In this document: in pieces, positions 1-11,204 of the stretch | Layout: every line of letters begins with the position of its first letter | Position numbering within the stretch: the stretch's first letter is position 1 | Origin: Adiantum capillus-veneris | Taxonomy: Eukaryota; Streptophyta; Polypodiopsida; Polypodiales; Pteridaceae | Length of the DNA: 64,000 nt | Assembly: GCA_014529385.2 (NCBI GenBank) | Contig: CM043953.1 | Span: 79,350,338 to 79,414,337, forward strand | Direction: 5' to 3' | Made by a program: the position numbers and the translations under genes | Notes under the pieces: generated by a model | Databases searched by the model: none | The model's input: the letters and a program-made list of their open reading frames with translations, nothing else | Told to the model about the DNA's origin: nothing

Positions 1-800
1 TTTTGGATGAGTTTGCTATTTTTCCCTATTTATTTTGTCCTAACAACAGTGTAATTCTGCTTAGATAATTAGTTATACTAATTATCTGAGGTTCAAATAA
101 CTATCACAAGTTTGATAGGATGTGGATTTCCTCTGATAATTATCTCAAAGTATTTTTGATCAATTTGCTATTTTTCCCCTTTTAATTTTCCCTAAAAATA
201 GTGCCATTATGTTGAAATAATTAGTTAAAATAATTATCTGATGTTAAGATAATTATCACGAGTTTTATAACATATGATTCACCTTTGATAATTATCTCAA
301 AGAATTTTGAATCAATTTGCTATTTTTTTCCTTTTAATTTTCCTAAAAAAATATAATTATGCTGAGATTATTAGTTAAACTAATTATCTGAGGTTACGAT
401 AACTATCACGAGTTCCATAAAATTTGATTTACCTTTGATAATTATCTTAAAGCATTTTGGATCAATTTGCTATTTTCCCCCTTTTAATTTCCCCTAAAAA
501 TAGTGTAATTATGCTAAAATAATTAGTTCAACTAATTATCTGAGGTTGCGATAATTATCAAAATTTGCATAAGATGTGATTTACCTCTGATAATTGTCTC
601 AAAGAATGCTATTTTTCTCCTTTTAATTTCCCCTTAAAACAATGTAATTCTACTAAGATAATTAGGTAAACTAATTATCTGAGGTTAAGATAATTATCAC
701 AAGTTCCCTAAGATGTGATTTACTTTTGATAAGTATCTCAAAGAATTTTGGATTAGTTTGATCATTTTCCCCTTTACTTTTCTCTTAAAAATAGTGTAAT
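1..800. repeat. Tandem repeat, ~151-bp unit, AT-rich, with an internal hairpin
   Basis: Five diverged head-to-tail copies are visible, plus a fading sixth after 780. The landmark ATTAGTTAxACTAATTATCTGA recurs near 64, 215, 366, 517 and 656, giving a period of about 151 bp. Each unit also carries a 'TTTGCTATTTTTCCCCTTTTAATTT' block, cited here only as a landmark by its first bases TTTGCTATTTTTCCCC. The first copy contains a perfect hairpin: GATAATTAGT at 64-73, loop TAT, ACTAATTATC at 77-86. It is satellite-like, noncoding, and continues beyond the left edge. Confidence 0.8.
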
Positions 801-1735
801 TCTGCTTAGTTAATTATGAAAATTACTCAAAAACTTACAAGATAATTTTCCTAGCATAATGATAGTCTAGCATAGCTTTGATAATTATCTCATCTTAACC
901 TAAACTTAATTAGTATAATTATCATTAATTTATGGTTAAAATCAGTAATTTCAGCCATAATATGATATAATAATTAATTAGCTTAGTATCCCTAAGTTTA
1001 ATCACAATAATCAACAGAGAATTTTGAATTAAGAGAGAATTTTAGACCATACATAGGTTTAATCTTCAATTAATTAAGAAAATTATAAATAGGTTAACCT
1101 AGTTTTACTAATTAAAAAATGTTAGTGCTAATTACCGTTGATTAACCAACTAGAGCTTTGCTCTCTAGTTATTTTTGCATAGAGGTCTCTCTAAATGAGA
1201 GAGAATATGCCAAGGCTCCAAGTCTGTCTGAAATTGTGAAGCAAGGGTCATATTTATACGTTTCTGGGCACTCACGGGCTGGAAAATGGCAGTAACTTGC
1301 ATTCCAAGCAACCCTACAACTCCAAATACGCCCTTGCTACTAAATCTAGTCTGTAAAAGTTCATCATTATCCCACACAGCCCCGCAGATACACATAATCG
1401 ATTTTTTGCTAGTTTGTTCACTTTTAATGATTAATTTTGGAAATATCTACAATTTCTAGAACCTTAGGATAAAAATTCTTTAGCAATAATAATTACTGAA
1501 ACCATTCCATTTTACTTAACTAATTAAATTCATAGTGTAACCTTTTAGAGCCCGTAACTTTTCCAGATTTATTGGAATTCGGTTCTGAAAAATTATAACC
1601 CAAGTAAAGCTCTGGTTACGATTCCAAAAATACCAATATTTACCATAGTTGGATCATTCTACAGTGTTTTCTTAACAACCAAGTTAATTTGATCAAGCTT
1701 TGTACAATTTCTAAGGTTTCAAAAACTGAAAACCT

Positions 1736-1737
<2 letters not shown>
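801..1737. other. AT-rich DNA, no gene seen
   Basis: This stretch is AT-rich and still contains TAATTATC-type words that fade out from the neighbouring tandem repeat. A 76-codon reading frame on the minus strand (1165-1395) has no recognisable motif and I do not call it a gene. Confidence 0.5.

Positions 1738-1766
<29 letters not shown>
1738..1766. repeat. (CT)n microsatellite
   Basis: About 14 uninterrupted CT units. They lie just beyond the 3' side (in minus-strand reading) of the LINE tail at 1799-2426. Confidence 0.95.
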
Positions 1767-1769
<3 letters not shown>

Positions 1770-1798
1770 GTTGTTATATTACATTGCTTTATACAAGA

Positions 1799-2426
1799 CT
1801 ATAAAAGCTCAATGTAACATTGCATCTTAATTTGCAATGTTTTAGGCATAACAAGGTAATCCTCTCTCATCCTTATCTTCAAAAGACCCCACGAAAGAAA
1901 AGATCCATGAGAGCAAAGGTCAAATATGGCAAAATTCCTAGCTTCCCAAATGAGTGTAAGCATCCAAATTCTAAGGGACATCAAGCATAGCTTTAGATCC
2001 TCATCGTGAGTTTGAACCAATCCAAAAAGCATCCTATACTTAAAAATCTTAATCTGCCAATAAAGTATACAATAATCTTGAAGTGAATTCCACCAATTTC
2101 TTACATGCATACAGGCTTTAAAAAAAGTGTTTCATTGATTGGAGCTTTGAACATCTGATACATAATCCTGGTGACACGTTTTTTCTTGCTAGAAACTCCT
2201 TAATTAGTAGGGCCCCTGCCATGATTCTCCAAAGAAAAACTTTGTGTCTGTACACATAATGAGCACCCAATTTGACTAAGATTTGTATAACCACCATTGC
2301 CCAGTGTGTTGGAAACCCCAAATTCCATTGCATCTTGCATGGATATGACTCTCTGACACGAGCAATTGATAGAAGATCTTTGTGGAGGAGGTCCACCAAT
2401 TTTCCGAGGTGTTCAGGACTTCCCAA
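1799..2426 (-). pseudogene. LINE (non-LTR) reverse transcriptase tail, zf-RVT region
   Basis: Two minus-strand reading frames, 2118-2426 then 1799-2110, read as the C-terminal end of a plant LINE polyprotein. The upstream frame has the pattern 'KVFLWRIMAGALLIKEFLAR' followed by a CxxC pair (CIRCSKLQSMKHFF), the layout of the zf-RVT zinc-binding domain found after plant LINE reverse transcriptases. The second frame has 'LTLIWEARN', which normally closes that domain. Endonuclease and polymerase parts are missing; the fragment stops close to the long microsatellite at 2495. It is a 5'-truncated, frameshifted relic with no expected function. Family assignment is by motif only. Confidence 0.65.
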
Positions 2427-2492
2427 TCCCGAAATTTTTGGGATGAATTTTGATTACATGGAACCTAAAGGTTGAGAACCATTGCTTCCAGT

Positions 2493-2862
<370 letters not shown>

Positions 2863-2889
2863 ATGAGAGGGAGGTCATGGCATATACTT

Positions 2890-3123
2890 GTTTTTGTTGT
2901 CATTTACCCAAGAGCATTGGAACTCAGCACATATCTAAGTTTTGGCACTCTCATGTTATTTTTAGTTGTAGAGTCATCATCGATATAGTCGACTCTATGA
3001 GTGTCGCTATAGGTGTCGCTATATAGCGACGCTTATAGCGGCGACTATAGCGAGGCTCATAGCATCGCCGAGTTTTGAGCATTACACAATGAGCATCGCT
3101 AAGCTTAAGCACCTCTTGTATTG
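2890..3123 (-). mobile_element. CACTA-type transposon terminus (degenerate)
   Basis: Read on the minus strand from 3123, the sequence starts CAATACAAGAGG, one base away from the CACTACAAG start of plant CACTA (En/Spm) elements. It is followed by AGCGATGCTCATTG and a block rich in short inverted words around TATAGCGACG (2985-3060), typical of CACTA subterminal regions. The same order is found at 61075-61310 in the opposite orientation, starting with an intact CACTACAAGAG. Downstream similarity continues (AAAACTTAGAT..., CTTGGGTAA...) until the microsatellite in both copies. The element therefore extends leftward from 3123. No transposase is visible, so it may be a deletion derivative. Confidence 0.55.
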
Positions 3124-3138
3124 GAAGAGAAAACAAGA

Positions 3139-3374
3139 TCAAGAGGGAGAAAGCTTGTAGTGTAAAAGTTATATAAGCTTGATTTAAATCAATGATGATG
3201 TTTGTAGGGTCTAAAAGGGTAAAATTCTTTGTCGGTGTGTATTTTGGCTCAAGAGGGAATGAGAGCAACATGGAAAAGGCTTGTAGTGTAAAAGTTGTGT
3301 AAGCTTGATGTAATTGAATCATGGTGTTTGTGGGGTCTAAAAGTGTATAATAATTTGTCTATGTGTATTTTGGC
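3139..3374. repeat. Two-copy direct repeat, ~110-126 bp units
   Basis: The words CAAGAGGGA, GCTTGTAGTGTAAAAGTT, AAGCTTGAT, GGGTCTAAAAG and GTGTATTTTGGCTCAA occur in the same order twice, beginning near 3139 and 3249. It lies directly outside the CACTA-type terminus. GTAGTG inside each copy is the reverse complement of CACTAC, so these could be relics of further CACTA ends, but I cannot show that. Confidence 0.7.
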
Positions 3375-3389
3375 TCAATTCTCCTCAAA

Positions 3390-4409
3390 ATCACCTAGCT
3401 AGAGGTCGTGCGTCTATGCAGCAAAAGTTACATTCTTTTGCTTGTGCTAGATTCATCTCGATTGGACAATGTCATCTAAACCTCACAAACATTGAAGGAG
3501 GATTAGCGAGAGAAACAAAGATCTTAATTGTGTAGACTTTACGCAATTTATATGTGCATCATCACTATTCTTTAAAGATCCCGTGTTTATATATGTAAAT
3601 GGGCCATTAAATTTCGATGATGACCACATAAATGTTTGGTGGATACAGCAGACTGTCACCAAAAAACCCAAATACATGTCACACATTGTTGTATTCAATC
3701 CCTTTTTGCCAAAAGAAGCCTTGTAATTTTGCTATTAATTATTCTTGAAGTGTAATCTAGCATGTTATTCTCTATTACCCACTCAGAACCTACAAGCCTT
3801 GTAAAGTGGCCAATGGCTATGGGAAAGGGTCCCAAGTTTTTAAGTCAAAACCCTTAGTTTGAAAGAAACATTGTCATTATCTTTGGGAATTATTGGATGT
3901 CGACGGAGAGTTGTATTTCTGCTGCAATTTGTAATCAACCTTTCTCCTTGTCTGGTAATTAGAATTCGATTCTGAATAGCACATTGTGTTCCTTGTCTCG
4001 TGCTCTTTAATCTAACTGTAATCATTCTCAATTTGTTGTGGTTTGAAACATCTTGTATGTGAGCTAAATGTGTTGATTTGAGGACTCAAATGGTTAATTT
4101 TTTATGTTTTGACCTTGGAAGAGTGTTTCTAAGCCTGAAGGGAACCTTTTTGTGTAGTTCTGTTTCAGTTTTCTATACATTTTTTTTGGATGGATCGTGA
4201 TTTTTTACCTTCCCAGATGATTGCAGAACTTGGTAGGATTATGCCCTTCGGTGTTGTTATACCCCTCCTTAAGTTTCATTGCATTCCGAATCCATTTGGA
4301 TGCCGAAAAGGCATGATGACCTAGAGCAATGAGACTAGACATAGGCTGATTTTTTGACTAGAAAGTGATTGATTTGCTATTGTAGATGCATGAACAGTTC
4401 TTTAGGTTT
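3390..4409. other. No gene seen; probably part of element A's LTR
   Basis: Only short frames without motifs are present. Because the LTR end of element A is recognisable at 4410-4535, part of this stretch is probably the same LTR, but I could not place its start. Confidence 0.4.
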
Positions 4410-4535
4410 ACTTCTTTGAGATTGACAATCTCATTGAGTCTCCGTGCCCCATCCCGAGTCGCTTCCCTGCGTATTGACATTATGTTAGAGCCATAGCTAT
4501 GCTACAAACGTCTGTCTCGCAGCAACCCGTTAACA
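4410..4535 (+). repeat. 3' end of the 5' LTR of element A
   Basis: The stretch GAGATTGACAATCTCATTGAG...CCGAGTCGCTTCC (from about 4420) matches, read on the minus strand, the end of element D's LTR (about 49060 down to 48990), where GAGATTGACAACCTC is followed by a CGAGTC word. The LTR ends with ...GTTAACA at 4535, immediately before a tRNA-Asp-like primer site. The left boundary was not found. Confidence 0.55.
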
Positions 4536-4536
4536 T

Positions 4537-4554
4537 TGGTTCCACTACTGGGGA
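4537..4554 (+). other. Decayed primer-binding site, tRNA-Asp type (element A)
   Basis: TGGTTCCACTACTGGGGA matches 13 of 18 positions of the intact site TGGCGCCGCTGCCGGGGA of element C. Four of the five mismatches are C-to-T or G-to-A changes, as expected for methylated, silenced DNA. It lies one base after the LTR end. Confidence 0.5.
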
Positions 4555-5079
4555 ACTCGATCCTTAGGTGGTGAGTGACTTAGTTGTACAAAAAAATCCT
4601 TTCCAGAGACTTTGACTCCCATTCCATTTACATCTAGACAATAAAGTAGCTAGACGTAGGTTTAGTGTTAGTAGAGACTGGAGTCAAGGACTAGCCAGTT
4701 CTACTCTTATAAGCAAAGAGAGCTATGAGTGAAGTACAAGAAGTATTTCATTCTTTGATTTTCCCTATGCTTAAAAAGGACTGTTTCACCTTACATTTTG
4801 TTGTCATTTATGCACTCTTAAACTCATTATGTTTGTAGATACATTTCAGTTTATAGGAGTAGGTTAAGTAACAATTTCCACTATCAATTGGGGCTAAAAG
4901 GATGAGGGTGAAAACTATCCGAAACCTTATTTTGGTACCAAAGACCATAACTCTGAAAATTTGCAAAATTGATGGCAAGAGCTTCACAGTTAAATTAAAC
5001 TTAACAAAACCTAGCAAAAGGGGATATACAAGTTTGCAAGAGGCACACTGAATAGTTTTTTCCCAGATTGCCCATCCAA
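4555..5079. other. Leader of element A, no gene seen
   Basis: Between the primer site and the palindromic array I see no coding frame with a recognisable motif. Confidence 0.4.
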
Positions 5080-6300
5080 CATGGATCGCGATCCATGCAC
5101 CTCTATGACCAATTGACTAAAAATTACCCTCATTTGTTTAAACTAACTCTCATACACCAAAATCCTGAGTTTGGCCAAAAATAGGTTGCAAAAAGAACAT
5201 CCAAATCAAGAAATTGGGCAAATCTGTACAAACCCTTCAAAATTAAATAAAATTTTGAGAAACTGAACTCGTAGTTGTCCAAATTCAAAACGGGGTGAGA
5301 ATTGGGTTCAACAAAAGGCAAGGAACCAGCATGACAAATTTCATAACCAGATGTTTTCGAACGTGGATCGCAATCCATGTACCAAGTTGGCATTTGGACA
5401 TGATAATTGACCAATACACTCCTTAGAATTGAGGGAACAATTTTTCCAAAAGATTCCACAGCAAAAAAGTGCAAAAGCCTGATCAAAATACCAAAAAATA
5501 GTTGATAGCCAAAAACCGCAAAACAAACACAAAATATTGCTTTTGGCTGGGCAAAAGTGGTTTGTATCCAAAAAGATTTGGGGAAAAGTATCACCATACC
5601 CAAGATTATAAGCTGACCAAATCTCATGTCAAAATGAGGCCCAACATGGATCGCGATCCATGTACCTCATTTGGATTTTGACCTGAATTTGACAGGTGGA
5701 TAGCTGGTAAGATTGGAAGAACATTTCCCAAAACAACTATTGTCAAAAAAGTTCAAAAAGTCGGTTAAAAGGACAAAAAATAGTTCAAGGTGAAAACCTT
5801 GATACAGACCTAAGGATTGACTTTTGGTTGGCCTAAAAGAGTCCAAATCCCACAAAAACCATATAGTAGACATCAGGGGACCAAGGGAAAACTGTGTGCC
5901 AAGTTTCAATGCATTCTTGCACTTAGGGACATGGATCACGATCCATGTTCCTCTATCACAGATTCATACCAAACTTGCACCATAGCTAGAGCACATCACA
6001 GGGAACCTAGTGGTCTTTTCAAAACTGGATTGGGATATCAAAAACAAAATCAAAAGCCCAATATTGCCAAGCATTCAAAGAAAGTAACAAAATTGACCTA
6101 AATTCCAATCCAAAAATCCATTCTCAAAAAATTTAGTACCAAAGGACCTACTAATCATGCTAATTCTACTGGAGCTAAGAAAAATCATTTTGGCCTCCCA
6201 ACATGGATCACGATCCATGTTCCTCTAAGACAAAATAAGAGCAGACTTTCACCATAGATAGAGATAGTCTCCAGGACCTAGGTGGTCTTTTCAAATTTGA
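5080..6300 (+). repeat. ~282-bp tandem array carrying the palindrome CATGGATCGCGATCCATG (element A)
   Basis: The 18-bp palindrome or a one- to two-base variant occurs at 5080-5097, 5362-5379, 5645-5662, 5930-5947 and 6202-6219, so at intervals of 282, 283, 285 and 272 bp. Intervening DNA is alignable between at least copies 2 and 3: both contain a CAAAAAATAGTT word and similar AAGTTCAAAAAG/AAGTGCAAAAG words at matching distances. The array lies between element A's primer site and its first coding region, the same position as the ATCGCGAT array of element D. Confidence 0.85.
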
Positions 6301-6847
6301 AATTGGACTTGAATTGTGGATGTTACAAGCAAAATTAGGAAGTTATTGAAAGTGTCAGATAAAATTTTGTTGATTGTAAGCTTGAACTAGTAAGAGCGGT
6401 TGTAAAATCATAGCCATCAAGCATTTTTTGATAGGTTGCAAGTGCTAGAGAGTAAAACCCAACAAGTAAGACAAATTGGAGAATACAAGTTAGCTAATGA
6501 GGTAACAAGGTTTGGGTTTTGTAAGATCAATTTTTCATGTATTTGTGATCAGGAAGATTCTACCAGAGTAGGAATCCCAGCGTAAGAGACCAAGTGAGAA
6601 ACCACTCAATAAAAGTTAGTGTGAATCAAAATCCATTGCATCCTCTAGAAGCCATCTTAGAGGAAAGTTTCTTTGATACTTCATCAGAAAGATCATACAC
6701 CATAATGGCTAAGGAATTCAACAGGGTGAACTTTAAGGACGGAACTTCCACAGGGACAGTTCCTTCTTGACATGCATATGATGTCATATAATTGTATCTA
6801 AAATTTCAATTCAAGAACAACTTAAAGCCAAAATCTATAAGGATGGA
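6301..6847. other. Leader of element A, no gene seen
   Basis: After the last palindrome the sequence leads into the first coding region. No motif-bearing frame or repeat copy was recognised here. Confidence 0.4.
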
Positions 6848-7361
6848 ATGGACCGCTACTGTGTTAAGTTGGAAAACAAGCCAAGTGAGTTCAAGGACCT
6901 TGCAGATGTGGACTATAACGGAGACAGATACTTTGACCGGGAAGGAATGATGTACTTAGTTGTACACAACTCCTTTATTGTGGACAAATGGGGATTAATT
7001 GGTACCAAGGACAAGGCAGATGAGGATTTAGTGGATGAATCGCCCAAGTTGGACAAGCAAAATGCGGTGCTTAGATGCACTAACAAGATGGAGTAGCTTA
7101 ATACAGACAACACTTAAGTGGGGCTATATAAGTTCAATAATGGAGAGTAGACACTCTACTATAGATGTGATGAACCCCGCATCGAGGAGCTGACCGACCA
7201 TAAGAGACTATATGTTTTTACATACATAGAGGGGAGAAGTATCCAAGTGGTCATGATGGATAAGCATGGTCGTAAATACTCTCCTATAGGCCATAAGGAG
7301 CTAGAGAGGTATACATACTTTGGTGGACCACTCCACCAATATTATGTACATCTCAAGTGAT
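6848..7361 (+). pseudogene. First protein of element A, D-x-x-G-x-x-Y type, unrecognised family
   Basis: The frame 6848-7096 (82 codons) contains VDYNGDRYFDREGMMYLV. After a stop and a frame change, about 7165-7361 reads ELTDHKRLYVF then VVMMDKHGRKYS and ELERYTYFGG. The pattern acidic-x-x-G-x-x-Y recurs and matches the first protein of element D, which has GYNGDKVLYTDSKGHRYL and YVDQKGKLYKKDQPVFERPTY. I know no named domain for it. It precedes a gag domain and follows a leader array, so it probably encodes an accessory or gag-N-terminal protein of the retroelement. Stops and frameshifts show that it is dead. Confidence 0.45.
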
Positions 7362-7680
7362 TTAAACCCACGAAGACTCAAAGAGACCCAAAATTGGATA
7401 CATGAGTCCAGTAAGAACGAGAGTGGAAGATTCAATTGGGCACCAACGTTTCTTGAATACAGGACCCATGAGATCAATGGGGTCTAGGGTTTCTTTGAAT
7501 ACACACAGAGGTAGTGAAGCACCAAATTTGACTTACGCAACTAGGACCCCTTCGACTATTACATGAGATCGAGCAAAACAACCAGATGAGAGAATGGCGG
7601 ATTGTAGTGCCAAGGGGAGAATATGAAACTAGAGAGACCACATCAGGAGGACCGGGGATGGTTATGATGGTTGCAGACGC

Positions 7681-9259
7681 ATGCGATCGTCTCAAGTGGC
7701 CAAGTGTGTACCCAAAAAGTATAGTGGATCAATCGATCTGTATGCTCATGTTTTAATCTTCAAACAAGTGGTGAGGGTTGAACAGGTAATAGATTTCCAT
7801 ACCCAATACGAAGGATTTGGATTGACCCTAGAAGGAACAGCCTTGACCTGGTTCCAACCATTAAACAGCCAAGAATTCCCCAACATAGAACAACTTCTAC
7901 GAGAATTTACAGAGGAATTCTCAAAGAGAGGGATTAAGCATAATACGATCTCCCAAACCTATGCATTTAGACAAAAAGAGAAAGAAAAGGTGAAGGAAGC
8001 CTCGCTTTCATTCAAGAAATACATAGAAAGATGTCCTGCTAGAGAGCTACCTTAGGATGAGAGGTTGTAAGTCCTTTTCATAGAAGGTCTACGAAATGAT
8101 ATTCTCAAAAAGGATCTGGACTCAAAGGCATGTGTTTCATTTGAGAAAGTCACGAAAGAGGCTCTGTATCTGGTAGACAATTGTAAGGCATATGGGGAGG
8201 TGATTGAGGACACAAACCAAGGGGCGAGTAGCACCTCAACCACTAGTGAATCCATGATGAAACTGGGTGGGCAAAACCCAATTTTGGCAGACTTTGATCA
8301 AATGATCAAGGAAGTGATCAGAAGGATGAACCAAGGAAACATGACGAACCCAAACACACGACAACAACAGCCCACACAAACATGTGACACCTATGGAGGA
8401 GACCATCCAACTCAATGGTGCAACGTGCAACCGAGGCCTCCTAGGAGCAAACATACAGCGTGTATTGAAGTGGTGTGCTATCAAACAAAAATGGACAAAA
8501 CATGAGACCCACAAATGTTTCTACAATAGAAACTATGTTAGAGAAAGACCATATGGAAATCCTGGAGGGCAACAATTGCCACCACCTCCAAGATACCAAG
8601 TAGGACAAAATAACGCAGTCCAAGGGCAGGGAAAACCTTAACCTGTGTTGGGACATTAGCCTCCTTTACCCCAAGAAAAAAAATCTATGGTAAGAATTTC
8701 ACAACCCATAGAGTCACCTGCGGATCAAAGTATGGTACAGGTAGTTTCATACCGAGAAGATTCAGATAGCTCTTATGAGAGAGGATAAGACAGTAGTTCC
8801 TATGCTTCTGAAGAACAAATTCCATGGATAGGTTCTGAAGCGATGTCAAAAGCATTATAACACAACCAACAAAAAACCATTACCTGGTCAATGAGAATAT
8901 GTTCATGTTCATGGAAAACCAGAACTACAGACCTAGGGGGTACCCTCCTGGAATTGGAAACCAATGGGGGCTCCACAAGCTTCTCCACCACCAGTATGAC
9001 CATGCTATGAATGTGGCGGTGATCATTGGGCAAGAAGTTGTCCACAAAAAGGAGAGTGTATCAAACTCTTTGGGTACTATGAGGGTGTACAAATGACCAT
9101 TTAATTCCACATTGTCTAAAAAACCCGGATAACAAAGGCAAGGCTACCATGAACAAAATAGAAATTGTATCAAGCTCAAGTGGATCAAATATGGAACTAG
9201 CAATTCCAATGAATGCTATAACAAGAGCACAAGCACGAGAGGTAGCAAGTTTTTCGTGA
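7681..9259 (+). pseudogene. gag of element A (Retrotrans_gag plus CCHC knuckles)
   Basis: The frame at 7681-8055 carries a gag capsid-like stretch (FGLTLEGTALTWFQPL, then EEFSKRGIKH and a basic-acidic helix), the pattern of plant Ty3/gypsy Retrotrans_gag. After a stop at 8053-8055 the same protein continues (LFIEGLRNDILKKDLDSK, then SFEKVTKEAL). Two zinc knuckles follow: a damaged one at about 8384-8425 (CDTYGGDHPTQWC, second Cys lost) and a good one at about 9002-9043 (CYECGGDHWARSC). The protein ends near 9259 after NAITRAQAREV, resembling the TRAQA linker that precedes protease in many gypsy polyproteins. Several stops and frame changes are present. No protease or RT follows. Confidence 0.7.
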
Positions 9260-9487
9260 TGTATTAATGTAAAATCTTGTAACTCAAGCAATTTCGCTCC
9301 CATTAATACATATGGCATTTTGAATCTCTTTCTATTTTTAATTTGTTCAAGATTTCGTTTGAAATGTGCAATTTTTTTAATTTAGAGCGTGGTGACTTTC
9401 AATGGCTTGTCGCGTAATTTTGTTTGTAATTATAGTTTTAAGTTAATTTGACGTTAATTTTAAGTCCTTTTGAAAAGTGAAATTGAG
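9260..9487. other. Spacer upstream of the 9.6-kb gene
   Basis: AT-rich noncoding DNA between the end of gag and a TATA box; no ORF with motifs. Confidence 0.4.
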
Positions 9488-9495
9488 TATAAAAG
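9488..9495 (+). promoter_or_regulatory. TATA box (TATAAAAG)
   Basis: TATAAAAG lies 87 bp before the ATG at 9582. Between them is a CA/CT-rich stretch (TTCACAAAACACTAGC..., CTCTCTTTCC) that looks like a plant 5' untranslated leader. This suggests a promoter internal to element A that serves the downstream gene rather than an LTR promoter. Prediction by sequence only. Confidence 0.45.
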
Positions 9496-9581
9496 TGATT
9501 TTCTAAGTTTTAAACTTCATTTCTCACATTCACAAAACACTAGCTTTCAGCTCTCTTTCCATCTTCTTCGTGAACAGACCC

Positions 9582-11083
9582 ATGGAAACATCTTCTGATG
9601 CACTTCTCACACAACTACAGCAGATAGGACTTGTAGATCATGCACATGAACTAGTCAATGTGTTTGAGGGGATGATCGACATGCATGCCACTACTAGCCT
9701 TCATGTAGAGGGATTCCAAATCCCTCTTGACTACAAGATGGAGCACATGGAAGAATATGCAATAGTCTTTGAGGGATCCCACATGGCATGGTTGCCAGTG
9801 GATTTTCTCAAACACTTCTATGTGGCCGACAAAACCTTTTGCTATGGATTGTTGAGGTTTGTAAAAGGGCTTACTGAGCAGGACTAGAGGACAGAGGATG
9901 AGGATGACCTCATAGACTTGGGCATGGGTGCATAGGCATCCAATTCATCTCTTGGGACATGGTTTTGGTCTTGCTTGTGCTTGAGGGCATGAGAAGGGAA
10001 AATCAAAGGAAAAGGCCAACCACAAACCTCCTGTAACCATTGTGGAGGAATCAAATGAATTTATTGAAGAGGTTGATGAGCAAGCTAAAGCATCTATGGC
10101 ACTCATCCTCCTACAAGGTCCCAGCTCCACTAGGGAGGAAGATCGGATGATAGAGGGAGACTAGGTGTTGGAGGAAGTTCCTGACCTCCAAATTCTCATT
10201 TTGCATGCAGTGGTGGTCGATGGTCGTCACTTCTTGTTCCTTGATGAAATTGCAAAGACACTAGGACTCATAGAAGATGAATCGCTCTCAGTGCTCTCTA
10301 TCTATGTGGGCATGAAAGATTCCAATGGAAAGCAAGAGAAGGTCAACTTTCAAATTGACTTTGAAGACCAAGGTCTCCCACCAAGCCTCTCATTCCTTCC
10401 TAGTGAAAATGAACAGAATTTGGTACAAACCGTGGCAAATACACTCATGGAAATCAAATCATGTGTCTCATTTTATGAAAGCATCCCGGAAAGCACTTTT
10501 CATCCACACAAACCGTTGATCATTATGGGCGGAGAAGATCACTCTAGCATCGACCTTACAAGGAAAACTCTTGAAGAGATGGATGAAGAGATTGAGGTAA
10601 CCACTTTTTAACCTTATCGATAGTCTATTGTACCCTATAGCAAGTGTTGAAGTTGTTTAAAATATTTTGCAGACCGCATACCATGTTGATAAGTTTGCAA
10701 TGCGTACTCGAGGTTCACGCAACGTTCATATGGGTAGAGATAGCTCCCTATGGCAATACCTTGGCCATCTGGGGCCATCCGTTCTTCAAGTTTCTCACAC
10801 AGAGTTCTCCAAGCATGGTTTTGCGAAGCTGCTCAAGTCCAAAGCATTAAGTGCCATCCTTGCTAAAGATTCCCTTACCCTTAATGCTCACAAGTGTATC
10901 TTGGTGGACCGAGAGGCGGCATTGTATGCCTTTATAGGAAAGCACCCTGGGTCAGTCCTCTCCCATTATGCCTTAAGCTTAGGTCAAGGGGTGACAAACC
11001 CAAAAAATATTTTCAAAACCTTTGGTGTCAAGTCTACCATTTTTCCTATACCTACAGATGTAATTTACAAGAAAACCAACTAA
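9582..11083 (+). pseudogene. Unrecognised gene, broken, with one probable intron
   Basis: The first frame starts at ATG 9582 and stops at 9885-9887 (about 101 codons), in a region rich in acidic residues. A second frame runs from about 10020, crosses one TAG at 10162-10164, and continues to 10596. There GAG|GTAACC forms a donor; TATTTTGCAG|ACC at 10673 forms an acceptor. The 76-bp intron (10597-10672) is phase 0 and joins two frames into one that ends at 11083. The joined protein has stretches such as HAVVVDGRHFLFLDEI and LSHYALSLGQGVTNPKN, which I cannot assign. It lies downstream of gag in element A, in the place where protease and pol would be expected. It could be a captured host gene or an element-specific accessory gene. 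Confidence 0.45.
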
Positions 11084-11204
11084 CCATGATGTAATATCCA
11101 AAGCAATATATATTAATTTTATCCTTCGTAATTTTTTTTGTCACTTATTGTACTTCTTTTTTCTATATATTGGCCAATAAATCTTTTTTTTTCAACGTGT
11201 TCAC

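Noticed and set aside
4440-4560. tRNA-like words (GGTTCCACTACTGGGGAACTCGATCC)
   Set aside because: No cloverleaf can be drawn; the sequence fits a decayed primer-binding site next to an LTR end.
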